Position numbers and translations under genes: made by a program. Positions 8,501-16,853 of a stretch of 64,000 nucleotides of DNA are shown piece by piece. Origin of the DNA: Halostagnicola larsenii XH-48 (GTDB lineage: Archaea > Halobacteriota > Halobacteria > Halobacteriales > Natrialbaceae); contig NZ_CP007059.1 of NCBI RefSeq assembly GCF_000517625.1, forward strand, positions 1-64,000, read 5' to 3'. Every line of letters starts with the position of its first letter. Position 1 is the first letter of the stretch. The notes beneath the pieces were generated by a model, which was not told the origin of the DNA, ran no database searches, and worked only from the letters and a program-made list of their open reading frames with translations.

Positions 8501-8992
8501 TTACTCCATCTCTCGAGCTTCCTCGAGAAGGGTTTCCGATTCGAAATCGTTGAGCGGGTTCGGTTCGTTTTTCATGGTTTCGATGACGAACCGGGAACTG
8601 GTTCGTTTGACTTCGTCGATCCGTTCGTAATCGCTGATGAGCCGATGGACCATCTCGCGGTTCGAGAGATGCGAGATCACGATGAAGTCCGTATCGCCCA
8701 TCGTGAAGTACACTTGATTGACCCCCTCTATCTCACCGAGTTTCTTGCCGACCTGTTTGTGGTACTGGTCGTCGTACTCGGCGATGACTTCCGTGACGAC
8801 CGTGATATCGAGTCCGAGCTTCTCGAGGTCGATGTCGAACAGATCGTTGGTGACGACGCCAGCGTCATTGAGTTTGGTCAACCGGTAGTGGACCGTCGAT
8901 TTGGGAATCTCGGTGTGGTCTGCGATCTCGTCCGGGCTTCCCGTCCCGAGCTGGGCAATCGCCTGCAAGATGCGGATGTCACGTTCGTCCAT
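8501..8992 (-). CDS. Lrp/AsnC family transcriptional regulator
   Basis: 163 residues with an N-terminal wHTH (residues 3-55, D-E-I-A-D-H-T-E-I-P-K-S-T-V-H-Y-R recognition region), a linker, and an AsnC ligand-binding domain with the G-D-T-D-F motif. These regulators sense amino acids and control their metabolism. The start at 8992 (MDERDIR) is chosen because it matches the family N-terminus and a TATA-like tttattgg lies about 25 nt upstream. It is divergent from the class III aminotransferase with a 202 bp shared control region, so autoregulation and control of the aminotransferase and carboxylase genes are likely (inference). Its 3' end abuts the TnpB relic. Confidence 0.92.
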   Translation of the reverse strand: MDERDIRILQAIAQLGTGSPDEIADHTEIPKSTVHYRLTKLNDAGVVTNDLFDIDLEKLGLDITVVTEVIAEYDDQYHKQVGKKLGEIEGVNQVYFTMGDTDFIVISHLSNREMVHRLISDYERIDEVKRTSSRFVIETMKNEPNPLNDFESETLLEEAREME

Positions 8993-9194
8993 ATCCTGTC
9001 CAACGGCCAAGTCCAATAAACAACATTCGAAAAGGGACCTATAGCTTGAACCAGAGTCGGACGTAATCCACAGTTTCGTGTGACGAGCACAGGCTGGAAC
9101 GGACACGAAACGGATCTCCGAAGTGAAACCCCGTTGTGAAGAATTCAATTCCATACACGATTGTTTATTAGCACTCAATACGATATACATCCAT

Positions 9195-10502
9195 ATGTCT
9201 GAATATGAGTCGAACTCGTCGGTCGACGCGGCGTACGACGAGTACGTCATGCCGATCTGGAAATCGCTCAACGTTCCCGTGAAACGAGCGCACGGGTGCA
9301 CGCTCGAGGACTTCGACGGCAACGAATACCTCGACGCGTTTTCGGGGATCTCGGTGACGAACGTTGGCCACGGAAACGACGCCGTCGTCGACGCGGCGAA
9401 AGCCCAACTCGAGGAGTTCGTCCACGGCTGTTCGTACGTCCACCCGAACGAGCCGGTCGCCACGCTCGCGGAGACGATCGCCGACGTGACGCCGGGTGAC
9501 CTACAGAAAACCTTTTTCTGTAATTCGGGAACCGAAGCCGTCGAAGGCGCGATCAAACTCGCCCGAAAGTACACCGGTTCGAAGGAGATCGTCGCCCTCG
9601 AGATGGGGTTTCACGGAAGGACGCTCGGCAGCCTCGCGCTGACCGGGAACAACGCCTACAAACGCGGAATGGCACCGACGCTCAATGACGTGTCACACGC
9701 CCGCGCGCCCTACAGCTATCGCTGCCCTGACTGTCGAGGCGACGGGTGTGATTCGAGCTGCGCCGACGAACTCGAGCACGTCATCGGGACCCACACGAGC
9801 GGCGACATCGCGGCGGTCGTCGTCGAACCCGTGATGGGCGAAGCCGGGATCGTCGTTCCGCCAGCGGGCTGGCTCGAGCGCGTCCAGGAGATCGCACACG
9901 ACCACGGAGCGCTCCTCATCGCGGACGAGGTCCAGACGGGATACGGTCGAACTGGCGAGCTCTTTGCGAGCAGCCACTTCGACATCGAACCGGACATCCT
10001 GACTCAGGCAAAGGGGATCGCCAACGGACTGCCACTCGGTGCGTTCACGGCGTCACGGAAAATTGCGGATGCGTTCGAGTCGGGCGATCACCTCTCGACG
10101 TTCGGCGGGAATCCCGTCGCGTGCGCCGCGGCGCTCGCAACGATCGAGCAACTCCAGGACGGACTCGTCGAGGACGCACGGGATCACGGCCAGTGGCTCG
10201 AGTCGGAACTGAATTCCCTCGAGGAGAAGTACGACGCCGTCGGCCAGACACGTGGGCTCGGGTTGATGTGGGGAGTCGAACTCGTCGACCCGGACGAAAC
10301 CGGCCCGCGCGGCGTCGCACCCGTTCCCGACAGCGACCTCGCCTCAACTGTGAGCGATCATCTCCTCGAGGAGTCGGCGATAGTGGTGGGTGTCGGCGGC
10401 TACTACAAGAACGTCCTGCGACTTCAGCCACCGCTGACGATCTCTCGAGAACAACTTGAGCGCGTGGTCGCGGCGCTCGATCGGGCGCTCGAAGCAGTCT
10501 GA
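9195..10502 (+). CDS. Class III aminotransferase (PLP; 4-aminobutyrate/alanine-glyoxylate type)
   Basis: 435 residues. PLP signatures include C-N-S-G-T-E-A-V-E-G-A (phosphate loop), G-F-H-G-R-T-L-G, the A-D-E-V-Q-T-G-Y-G-R-T-G motif, and the Schiff-base lysine in T-Q-A-K-G-I-A-N-G-L-P. The start at 9195 (MSEYES) follows a TATA-like gtttatta 28 nt upstream, fitting a leaderless message. A small insertion near residues 175-190 holds C-P-D-C-R-G-D-G-C-D-S-S-C, four cysteines that could bind zinc and are uncommon in the family core. Annotated homologues vary between GABA, ornithine and beta-alanine aminotransferases, so the substrate is open. It heads the locus with the Lrp gene and is followed by biotin carboxylase after 126 bp. 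Confidence 0.92.
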   Translation: MSEYESNSSVDAAYDEYVMPIWKSLNVPVKRAHGCTLEDFDGNEYLDAFSGISVTNVGHGNDAVVDAAKAQLEEFVHGCSYVHPNEPVATLAETIADVTPGDLQKTFFCNSGTEAVEGAIKLARKYTGSKEIVALEMGFHGRTLGSLALTGNNAYKRGMAPTLNDVSHARAPYSYRCPDCRGDGCDSSCADELEHVIGTHTSGDIAAVVVEPVMGEAGIVVPPAGWLERVQEIAHDHGALLIADEVQTGYGRTGELFASSHFDIEPDILTQAKGIANGLPLGAFTASRKIADAFESGDHLSTFGGNPVACAAALATIEQLQDGLVEDARDHGQWLESELNSLEEKYDAVGQTRGLGLMWGVELVDPDETGPRGVAPVPDSDLASTVSDHLLEESAIVVGVGGYYKNVLRLQPPLTISREQLERVVAALDRALEAV

Positions 10503-10611
10503 AGATCTCTCGAGCGAGTGGCTCTCGTGACGTGGGTTCGATCTCGGTCGTCACGTATGTCATGGACTGAATCCAAGTTAAAATTATAAGTTAGCTTTAA
10601 CAGCCAATAGG

Positions 10612-10632
10612 ACACAGTATATTACACTGTGT
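10612..10632. promoter_or_regulatory. Inverted repeat overlapping the biotin carboxylase start codon
   Basis: ACACAGT and ACTGTGT flank a 7-nt AT-rich spacer and form a perfect 7+7 dyad. The right arm covers the GTG start at 10629. An AT-rich TATA-like block (aattataag) lies about 40 nt upstream. The position suits a repressor operator or a translational control element; the neighbouring Lrp regulator is one candidate. A similar CACAG...CTGTG dyad precedes the small gene at 40555-40731. Confidence 0.5.
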
Positions 10633-11996
10633 TCGAGAAGGTTCTTATCGCGAACCGCGAAGAGATCGCGGTTCGTCTCATTCAGGCCTGTACCGAGTTG
10701 GGTATCGAGGCCGTCGCCGTGTACAGCGACGCGGACGAAGATGCAAAACACGTCCGTCTCGCAGACGAAGCCTATCACATTGGTGGTTCGAAAGCCGCCG
10801 ACAGCTATCTCGATCAGGAATCCTTGCTCGAGGCCGCACGCGAGGCCGAAGTCGACGCGATCCACCCGGGATACGGGTTTCTGGCCGAGAACGAATCGTT
10901 CGCCGCGAACGTCGAATCGAGCGACTTCGAGTGGATCGGACCGCCGAGCGAGGCGATGGCCGACTTCGGTGAGAAGACCAAAGCTCGCAAGATCATGGAA
11001 CGGGCCGACGTACCGGTCGTTCCGGGAACAACCAACCCCGTAACCGACCCGGCGGAGATCGAAGCCTTCGGGGAGGAACACGGCTACCCGCTCGCGATCA
11101 AGGCCGACGGCGGCGGCGGCGGCCGCGGGCTCAAAATCGTCCACGAGCCGAACCAGATCGAATCCAAACTAAAGGAGGCGATCCGCGAAGGCGAGGCCTA
11201 TTTCGACAACCCGAACGTCTACCTCGAGCGCTTTCTCGAATCGCCGCGCCACATCGAAGTGCAGGTGATCGCCGACGAGCACGGAACCGTCCGGCACCTC
11301 GGCGAGCGAGACTGTAGCATCCAGCGCCGCCAGCAGAAGCTTCTCGAGGAGGCACCGGCGCCGGTGCTCGACGACGAGACTCGAGACGAACTCTGTGCGG
11401 CCGCCTGTCGCGGCGTCGCGAGCGCCGGCTACGTCAACGCCGGGACGGTCGAGTTCCTCTACGACGACAGCACGGATGGGGACTCCGACGACGGCGACTT
11501 CTACTTCATCGAAGTCAACGCCCGGATTCAGGTCGAACACGGCGTCAGCGAGGAGCTAACCGGCATCGACCTCGTGAAGTGGCAGTTCCGCGTCGCGGCG
11601 GGAGAGGAACTCTCCTTCGGTCAGGACGAGGTCGAACGCCGCGGCGCTGCGATGGAGTTTCGCCTCAACGCCGAGGATCCGGACAACGACTTCACCCCGA
11701 TCCCCGGAACGCTTTCGACGTACAACCCGCCGCGCGGAATCGGCGTCAGGGTCGACGATGGCGTCGACGAGGGCGACGCGATTACGCCCTTCTACGATTC
11801 GATGTTCGGCAAGGTGATCGTCACCGGCGAGGACAGAGCCGAAGCCATCGCCCGCGGCAAGCGAGCGCTCGCGGAGACCGCCATTGAGGGGATTCCGACG
11901 ACGATTCCCTTCCACCAGCGCCTGCTCGAGGACGAGGGCTTTCTCGAGAACGAGCACTCGACGACGTACGTCGAAGACGAACTGCTCGAGGAGTGA
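10629..11996 (+). CDS. Biotin carboxylase subunit (AccC-like, free-standing)
   Basis: 455 residues, GTG start. The three biotin-carboxylase domains are present. The ATP-grasp loop is G-G-G-G-G-R-G-L, and the bicarbonate/biotin region is [12 protein letters not shown]. The metal site reads [14 protein letters not shown]. Deviations from the consensus are A-N-R-E-E (usually A-N-R-G-E), Q-Q-K (usually H-Q-K or N-Q-K) and E-H-G-V-S-E (usually E-H-P-V-T-E). There is no biotin carrier or carboxyltransferase domain. Function: ATP-dependent carboxylation of biotin on a carrier, here most likely the small carrier at 13433-13675. A 7-bp inverted repeat overlaps the start codon. Confidence 0.93.
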   Translation: MFEKVLIANREEIAVRLIQACTELGIEAVAVYSDADEDAKHVRLADEAYHIGGSKAADSYLDQESLLEAAREAEVDAIHPGYGFLAENESFAANVESSDFEWIGPPSEAMADFGEKTKARKIMERADVPVVPGTTNPVTDPAEIEAFGEEHGYPLAIKADGGGGGRGLKIVHEPNQIESKLKEAIREGEAYFDNPNVYLERFLESPRHIEVQVIADEHGTVRHLGERDCSIQRRQQKLLEEAPAPVLDDETRDELCAAACRGVASAGYVNAGTVEFLYDDSTDGDSDDGDFYFIEVNARIQVEHGVSEELTGIDLVKWQFRVAAGEELSFGQDEVERRGAAMEFRLNAEDPDNDFTPIPGTLSTYNPPRGIGVRVDDGVDEGDAITPFYDSMFGKVIVTGEDRAEAIARGKRALAETAIEGIPTTIPFHQRLLEDEGFLENEHSTTYVEDELLEE

Positions 11997-12110
11997 CGAA
12001 ACGGTCATGAGTATTTCCTGGTGAGAGATTCATAGAAGACGCCCCAGAGTGTTGTTTGAACACACATCTACGCTCAATAGTCGATTCGTTGACCAGCGTG
12101 CGAATCGGAC

Positions 12111-12314
12111 CTATGAACGGACGGTATTGTCTCTGAGATAAAATAATGTAACTCCACAGGCGAGACCGAGTGCGGTGCCCTCGATGAGTGCACCAGTCAG
12201 CGAACCATCGAAGAGAAGCGTTTGAATAGCACTTACGACCACTATCCCAACAACAACGTTCACGAAAACGAACAGCCACGGGTTCTCTCGGTCGAAACGG
12301 CGGTGCTCGTTCAT
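12111..12314 (-). CDS. Small two-helix membrane protein, 67 aa
   Basis: A charged N-terminus (N-E-H-R-R-F-D-R-E-N-P) is followed by two hydrophobic segments (about residues 14-32 and 40-60) and a short polar tail. Such small haloarchaeal membrane proteins have no assigned function. It sits between the convergent biotin carboxylase and pxpA genes and faces the same way as pxpA. The composition, topology and clean start support a real gene, with modest certainty. Confidence 0.65.
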   Translation of the reverse strand: MNEHRRFDRENPWLFVFVNVVVGIVVVSAIQTLLFDGSLTGALIEGTALGLACGVTLFYLRDNTVRS

Positions 12315-12448
12315 ACTTTATTCACTAGCTTCGATAGTAAATACGTTTCTTGTACTGACCGATTCATCGATTCGAAAAGCGTTTCTGTCGAAGTGTTCCA
12401 CACCACCTGTTTCGTGATAGCTCCAAAGGTCGAACTAATTTGGGCCGC

Positions 12449-13216
12449 TCAGACGACCTCGGGCAGCGAGGCGAGTTGGATATCGTGTTCGTCGAGTCGG
12501 TCGTGAATCGCCTCGAGGATTTCGACGGCGTTGGGGTTGTCGCCGTGAATGCAGATGCTGTCAGCGGGAACGTCGATCTGTTCGCCGTTTTCGGCTTCGA
12601 CGACTCCCTCCGTCGCGATCGAGACGAACCTGTCGGCGACGAGTTCCGGATCTCGCTCGTCGACCTCCTTTTCGACGATCAGCGACCGATCGGCCCGGTA
12701 GTCGAGGTCGATGTACCCCTCGAAGACGGCCTGCAGGCCCTCGACATCCTGTGCGACCTCGTAGATGTTCATATCGGTCGCGAGATAGATGAGATCCGGG
12801 TCGACCTCGAGCATGCCTTCCATCACGGCGCGGGCGTGCTCGTCGCTGTCCGAAAGCATCGAGTACATCGCGCCGTGGGGTTTGACGTGCTGGACGGTCG
12901 CGCCGTGACGACGGGCGAATCCCATCAGCGCCCCGAGTTGATAGACGACGTAATCGCGGAGTTCCTCGGGACTCGCATCCATCGTTCGCCGTCCGAACCC
13001 CATCTTATCCGGCAGCCCGGGGTGGACGCCGATCTCGACGCCGTGTTCGGCGGCGAGTTCGACGGTTTCGCGCATGACGTGGGGATCGCCCGCGTGGTAG
13101 CCGCCGGCGATGTTCGCCGACGTGATGTAGGGCATGACCCCCTCGTCGTTGCCCATCCGCCAGTTCCCGAAGCTCTCGCCCATATCGCAGTTGATGTCAA
13201 TCCATACCATACTCAT
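12449..13216 (-). CDS. pxpA: PxpA (LamB/YcsF) subunit of ATP-dependent 5-oxoprolinase
   Basis: 255 residues (start 13216, or 13210 two codons in). LamB/YcsF motifs: I-D-I-N-C-D-M-G-E-S-F-G, S-A-N-I-A-G-G-Y-H-A-G-D-P, I-G-V-H-P-G, V-K-P-H-G-A-M-Y and C-I-H-G-D-N-P. In most homologues the second motif has Cys where this protein has Gly (NIACGFHAGDP -> NIAGGYHAGDP). PxpA with PxpB and PxpC opens 5-oxoproline to glutamate using ATP. It is the last gene of the pxpB-pxpC-carrier-pxpA run, 216 nt after the carrier. A TATA-like ctatattg about 25 nt upstream gives it its own promoter. Confidence 0.92.
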   Translation of the reverse strand: MSMVWIDINCDMGESFGNWRMGNDEGVMPYITSANIAGGYHAGDPHVMRETVELAAEHGVEIGVHPGLPDKMGFGRRTMDASPEELRDYVVYQLGALMGFARRHGATVQHVKPHGAMYSMLSDSDEHARAVMEGMLEVDPDLIYLATDMNIYEVAQDVEGLQAVFEGYIDLDYRADRSLIVEKEVDERDPELVADRFVSIATEGVVEAENGEQIDVPADSICIHGDNPNAVEILEAIHDRLDEHDIQLASLPEVV

Positions 13217-13432
13217 TTCTCGAACGCAAACGGCAATATAGCTTGTGTCGACGTAAACAGGCGTTCCGCGATATATCGGACCTGGTCCGTGTTTTTCGAT
13301 TGTTTTCGTACCAAACGGAGTATTTCTCCGGGTAATGGAATGTTACCCAATCGATGAGCTTCGTTCGGATTGCGGTTGGCGGTCACGACACTTGAGGTAT
13401 GTCAGTCAGCAGATCGGTGCTCGAGTCGACGG

Positions 13433-13675
13433 TCACTCGAGCGTTGCGATCGCCTGATCGGCTTCGATCTCGCCTTCGTTTTCGACGTGGAACTCGGTGA
13501 TGGTTCCCGCCTTCGGCGCCTCGATGTCGTGAAAGTTCTTCATTACTTCGACGAGGCCGATCGTCTCTCCTTGCTCGACCCGGTCGCCCACTTCGACGAA
13601 CAGTTCTTCGTCCGGATCCGGTCGTCGGTAGAAGACGCCCGGCATCGGCGAGTTGATGGTGGTGGTGTCAGTCAT
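13433..13675 (-). CDS. Biotin carboxyl carrier protein (BCCP-like), 80 aa
   Basis: A single biotinyl/lipoyl domain. The modified lysine lies in the turn E-V-M-K-N-F, close to the E-A-M-K-M biotin consensus. The S-P-M-P-G-V-F-Y entry strand and the D-R-V-E-Q-G-E-T-I-G-L segment complete the domain. It has no long Pro/Ala linker, so it is a minimal carrier. It lies between pxpC and pxpA on the same strand, and the only biotin carboxylase in the window is the convergent gene 1.4 kb away. It probably ferries carboxybiotin between that subunit and the PxpB/PxpC pair (inference). TATA-like gtataatt about 30 nt upstream. Confidence 0.88.
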   Translation of the reverse strand: MTDTTTINSPMPGVFYRRPDPDEELFVEVGDRVEQGETIGLVEVMKNFHDIEAPKAGTITEFHVENEGEIEADQAIATLE

Positions 13676-13755
13676 TGTTGTTAGTTTATGTTGGATTCAG
13701 TTTCAATTATACTCTTTGTTCTGCGTACCGTTCAAACTATATCGTTTGGGTGGAC

Positions 13756-14760
13756 TCAATGATCACCCGAGATCTCGGACTCGATTTCCTCGAGTCGGTC
13801 GTTGCGCTCGGCTCGGGCCGAAAGAGCCGCCTCCACGTCGACCGGCTCGAACGCGACCGTCTTGTGGGTTTGGCGCTGTGCGAGCAGACCCCGGTCGACG
13901 CTGATAACGGTACCGACCGTCGCGTAACCCCCGCCCGTCACCGCGTCCTGCATGAGGACGATGGGTTTCTGGGGCACCTGAATCGATCCGACCGGATACC
14001 CCAGGTCGACGACGTTCGAAGGGTTCGTCCCGGCACCGAACGGTTGTTCGCGCTCTTTGAACTCGAGGTCCGGCCCCTCGAGTCGGTACCCGGTTCGATC
14101 GGCCTCGGGAGATATCGTCCACTCGGCGTCACACAGTGTTTCCTTGGCCTCGTCGGTGAGCCGGTAGTCCGTCAGCCCGAGGACGATTCGGACGGTATCT
14201 TCCTCGGCGTAGTCCGGAACGTACTCCGCGGGCAGTTCGGTCCCGACCAGTTCCTCCGGGTCGCCGCTGCCGTCGCGCTCATTCGAGTCCGCGTCGTCGG
14301 CACCGATCGCGAGCCGATCGCCCGCCTCGAGTCCGCGACCCTCGTGGCCGCCGATTCCGACGAGGGTGTAGGTCGATCGGCTGCCCATCACCTCCGGAAC
14401 GTCGATCCCGCCGGCGACGGCGAGGTAGGCCCGAGCGCCGTCGGTCGCGAACGACACCTCGAGTTCGTCGCCCGCCGACACGGCGACCGTCTCCCACATG
14501 CCGATCGGCTCGCCGTCGACGCTTGGGGACATGTCCGCACCCGTGATCGCGATAACGGCGTCCTCCCGAAACGTCGCCGTGATCCCCTGGTAGGTCATCT
14601 CGATCGTCGCCGCCCCGGCGTCGTTTCCGACGAGGAAGTTCGCGACGCTGTGTGCGTACGGATCCATCGCGCCCGACGGCGGCATTCCGATGTGATAGTT
14701 GCCGGACCGACCGAGGTCCTGTACCGTACTCGAGATGCCGCCCTCGCGGATCTCGATCAT
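13756..14760 (-). CDS. pxpC: PxpC (KipA/AHS2, biotin-dependent carboxyltransferase family)
   Basis: 334 residues from the ATG at 14760, which overlaps the pxpB stop by 4 nt. AHS2 motifs: S-T-V-Q-D-L-G-R-S-G, M-P-P-S-G-A-M-D, G-S-I-Q-V-P-Q and T-G-G-G-Y-A-T-V-G-T-V. The same fold forms the second half of the carboxyltransferase of urea carboxylase. A longer in-frame opening extends upstream to 15372 but runs through pxpB on another frame and is rejected. PxpC pairs with PxpB. In the 5-oxoprolinase complex the pair is thought to act on the substrate together with PxpA. Confidence 0.92.
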   Translation of the reverse strand: MIEIREGGISSTVQDLGRSGNYHIGMPPSGAMDPYAHSVANFLVGNDAGAATIEMTYQGITATFREDAVIAITGADMSPSVDGEPIGMWETVAVSAGDELEVSFATDGARAYLAVAGGIDVPEVMGSRSTYTLVGIGGHEGRGLEAGDRLAIGADDADSNERDGSGDPEELVGTELPAEYVPDYAEEDTVRIVLGLTDYRLTDEAKETLCDAEWTISPEADRTGYRLEGPDLEFKEREQPFGAGTNPSNVVDLGYPVGSIQVPQKPIVLMQDAVTGGGYATVGTVISVDRGLLAQRQTHKTVAFEPVDVEAALSARAERNDRLEEIESEISGDH

Positions 14761-15659
14761 CGGATCCCCTCCACGAGTTGATCGTTGTACGCGTGTGGAT
14801 CGGCGAAGAACTCGTCGGGAGAGAACTCGACTCGATCGTATGTGTACTCGTACGTTCCGGCTTCGACCTCCTCGCGGATCGCGTCGTACTCCGCGCGGTC
14901 TATGGCGCGATAGTTCAGAATGTCGCCGGGGTTCGGGAAGACGATCGATTCCGCGAAGTCCGGAAGCTCCTGATCGACGTCGAGGACCTCGACCGGCGTG
15001 CGTCCGTATAGCTGGTACCCGCCGGCTCCCTGCACCGGATAGATGACGGAAAACGCACCCCCGAACCCGACCGCGCGACTCGGCGTATCGGTGCGCGGTT
15101 CGACGTACTTCGGGACCTCGAGTTGCTCGCTTCGCGGAACCATCTGAAAACACCACGGGAGGCCCGGAACGAACCCGACCATCGTGACCATGTGCGGCGC
15201 GCCGACGAACGCCTCGAGGAACGCGGCGACGGAGTCGAAACCGTTTAACTGTGCGGAGTACTCGAGGTCGGTTCCATCGGGGTCCTGATGCCGGTCTCGA
15301 AACTCCATGAGCGTTTCGTGGGTCCACGGGTCTTCGAACAGGACGGGAACGTCGATGACGCGCGTTTCCCACTCGTACTCCTCGAGATCGATCTCCGATT
15401 CGATCGTTTGCAGTCGCGCGATCAGGTCGTCGGGGTGAATAATTTCGGGATCGATCCGAAGCATGTACGAGGCGTTGCCGGGACAGTTCTCGACGACGCC
15501 GTCGATCTCCTGTTGGGCGACCTGCTGGGTGATCGCCATCGCCTTGAAATTGGCGGTAAAACTCATCGCTTCCGCGAGTTCGACGAAGACGAAGTCGTCG
15601 GCTCCGTACTCGTATCGAGGGTCGGGAAGCTCGACCGGGGTGATTTGCTCGGGTGCCAT
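14757..15659 (-). CDS. pxpB: PxpB (KipI/AHS1, allophanate-hydrolase-subunit-1 family)
   Basis: 300 residues from MAPEQ at 15659; an upstream Met at 15686 is possible but adds a non-family leader. AHS1 motifs: V-G-F-V-P-G-L-P-W (family G-F-x-P-G-F-P-Y), P-R-T-D-T-P-S-R-A-V-G and G-A-G-G-Y-Q-L-Y-G-R-T-P. It is the first gene of the minus-strand run and is coupled to pxpC by an ATGA overlap. It is somewhat longer than bacterial PxpB (about 220-240 aa); the extra length lies mainly at both ends. Nothing suggests inactivation. Confidence 0.92.
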   Translation of the reverse strand: MAPEQITPVELPDPRYEYGADDFVFVELAEAMSFTANFKAMAITQQVAQQEIDGVVENCPGNASYMLRIDPEIIHPDDLIARLQTIESEIDLEEYEWETRVIDVPVLFEDPWTHETLMEFRDRHQDPDGTDLEYSAQLNGFDSVAAFLEAFVGAPHMVTMVGFVPGLPWCFQMVPRSEQLEVPKYVEPRTDTPSRAVGFGGAFSVIYPVQGAGGYQLYGRTPVEVLDVDQELPDFAESIVFPNPGDILNYRAIDRAEYDAIREEVEAGTYEYTYDRVEFSPDEFFADPHAYNDQLVEGIR

Positions 15660-15884
15660 GCTGTGGGATGCCAATTCAACACACAATGAGTAATAAATAT
15701 TGGTCTGAAGTCAATGTTTCTGGATTGTTTCGAATATGGTACGATTTTCTCAGTGGGAGTGAACGATCGAGCAAACGACCGACATCGGTGACGTGCAACC
15801 GCGGTCCACCGTTACCGAAAATCCACGACACCCTGCGTCGTGAAAGTCGACGAGTCGGATCAAAAGAACAAGGAGACTGTCCAC

Positions 15885-16853
15885 TTACAAGGACCGATAC
15901 CACGCCATCGCGTTTGGAACGTGTTCCTCGAGCGGTTCGTAGTCGTATCCGAGCTCGTCACGGGCCTTTCTCGAGGTGTAGTACAGGCGCTTGGTCGCCA
16001 GGCGGGCCATATCTCGGTCGAAGGGGAACATTCTCACGCCAGCGACCGCACCGACCGTCTCGGCCACGGGACCGGCGGCGTGAATCGCCGCCGACGGTAC
16101 CTCGAGGGGTGCACGATGGCCACCCGTACAGTGTGCGATACGGGAGATCGCCTGCTCGAGCGTGAGGTTCTCGCCCCCCAGGATGTAGTGCCCGCCGTTT
16201 TCGCCGCGTTCGTACGCGGCCACGATGCCGTCGACGACGTCCGTCACCCCGACGATGCTCAGCCCGCCGGGGAGGTAGACGAACATCGTCGGATCGGTCG
16301 CCATCGCGAGCAGCTGTGCGGTGAACGTCTCGTCGCCGGGGCCGAATATCGAGGTCGGATGGACGGTAACGGCCTCGCCGACGGTGCTCGCGTAGTTGTC
16401 CACGAGCACTTCCGCCTCGGCTTTCGAGGACTGATAGGCGCCTACGGGCGGGGCGTAATCGGTTTCGTCCGCGATGTCGCCCTCGGTCGACGGCCGTCTG
16501 GTTCCGGCCGTGCTCGTGAACACGAGTTTGCCCGCCGACGTCTCCCCGTGTCGACACGCATCGATGAGTCGGCTCGTTCCATCCGCGTTGACCCGCTCGA
16601 CCGTCGCCGCGTCGCCGCTCCAGAGGCCGATGCCGGCTAAGTGGAAGACGGCGTCCGTTCCGTCGACGAGCGAGCGAAGTGTCGCGTCGTCGAACAGGTC
16701 ACCGACGTACCATTCGACGGGTGCCTCGAGGTCCCCTCGATCCGATGTCGGTCGCGAGAGCCCGCGAACCGTCCAGCCGTCAGCGAGGAGTCGCTCGCAG
16801 AGGTGGGTCCCGAGAAAGCCCGTCGCACCCGTGACTGCGGCCGTTTTCGTCAT
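15885..16853 (-). CDS. NAD-dependent epimerase/dehydratase (extended SDR)
   Basis: 322 residues. Rossmann G-A-T-G-F-L-G at the N-terminus, D-L-F-D adenine-ribose acid, H-L-A-G strand 4, and the catalytic Y-Q-S-S-K pair near residue 148 with an upstream T-S-T-A. The C-terminal substrate domain resembles dihydroflavonol-reductase/HpnA-like enzymes more than UDP-galactose epimerases, so a sugar nucleotide is likely but not sure. It is the third gene of a minus-strand operon (Gfo/Idh, DUF362, this), overlapping the DUF362 stop by 4 nt. Likely role: sugar modification for surface glycan. Confidence 0.9.
   Translation of the reverse strand: MTKTAAVTGATGFLGTHLCERLLADGWTVRGLSRPTSDRGDLEAPVEWYVGDLFDDATLRSLVDGTDAVFHLAGIGLWSGDAATVERVNADGTSRLIDACRHGETSAGKLVFTSTAGTRRPSTEGDIADETDYAPPVGAYQSSKAEAEVLVDNYASTVGEAVTVHPTSIFGPGDETFTAQLLAMATDPTMFVYLPGGLSIVGVTDVVDGIVAAYERGENGGHYILGGENLTLEQAISRIAHCTGGHRAPLEVPSAAIHAAGPVAETVGAVAGVRMFPFDRDMARLATKRLYYTSRKARDELGYDYEPLEEHVPNAMAWYRSL

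Noticed and set aside
8993-9574. Longer Lrp gene starting near 9574
   Set aside because: The extra 190 residues are Ser-rich and lack the family start. MDERDI at 8992 matches and has a promoter.
13675-14781. Plus-strand open frame of about 368 codons over pxpC
   Set aside because: Antisense to a clear AHS2 gene; Arg-rich composition and no recognisable domain.
14761-15372. Extended N-terminus for pxpC upstream of its start
   Set aside because: The frame is open, but it reads through pxpB in a different frame. The 334-residue form from 14760 matches the family start.
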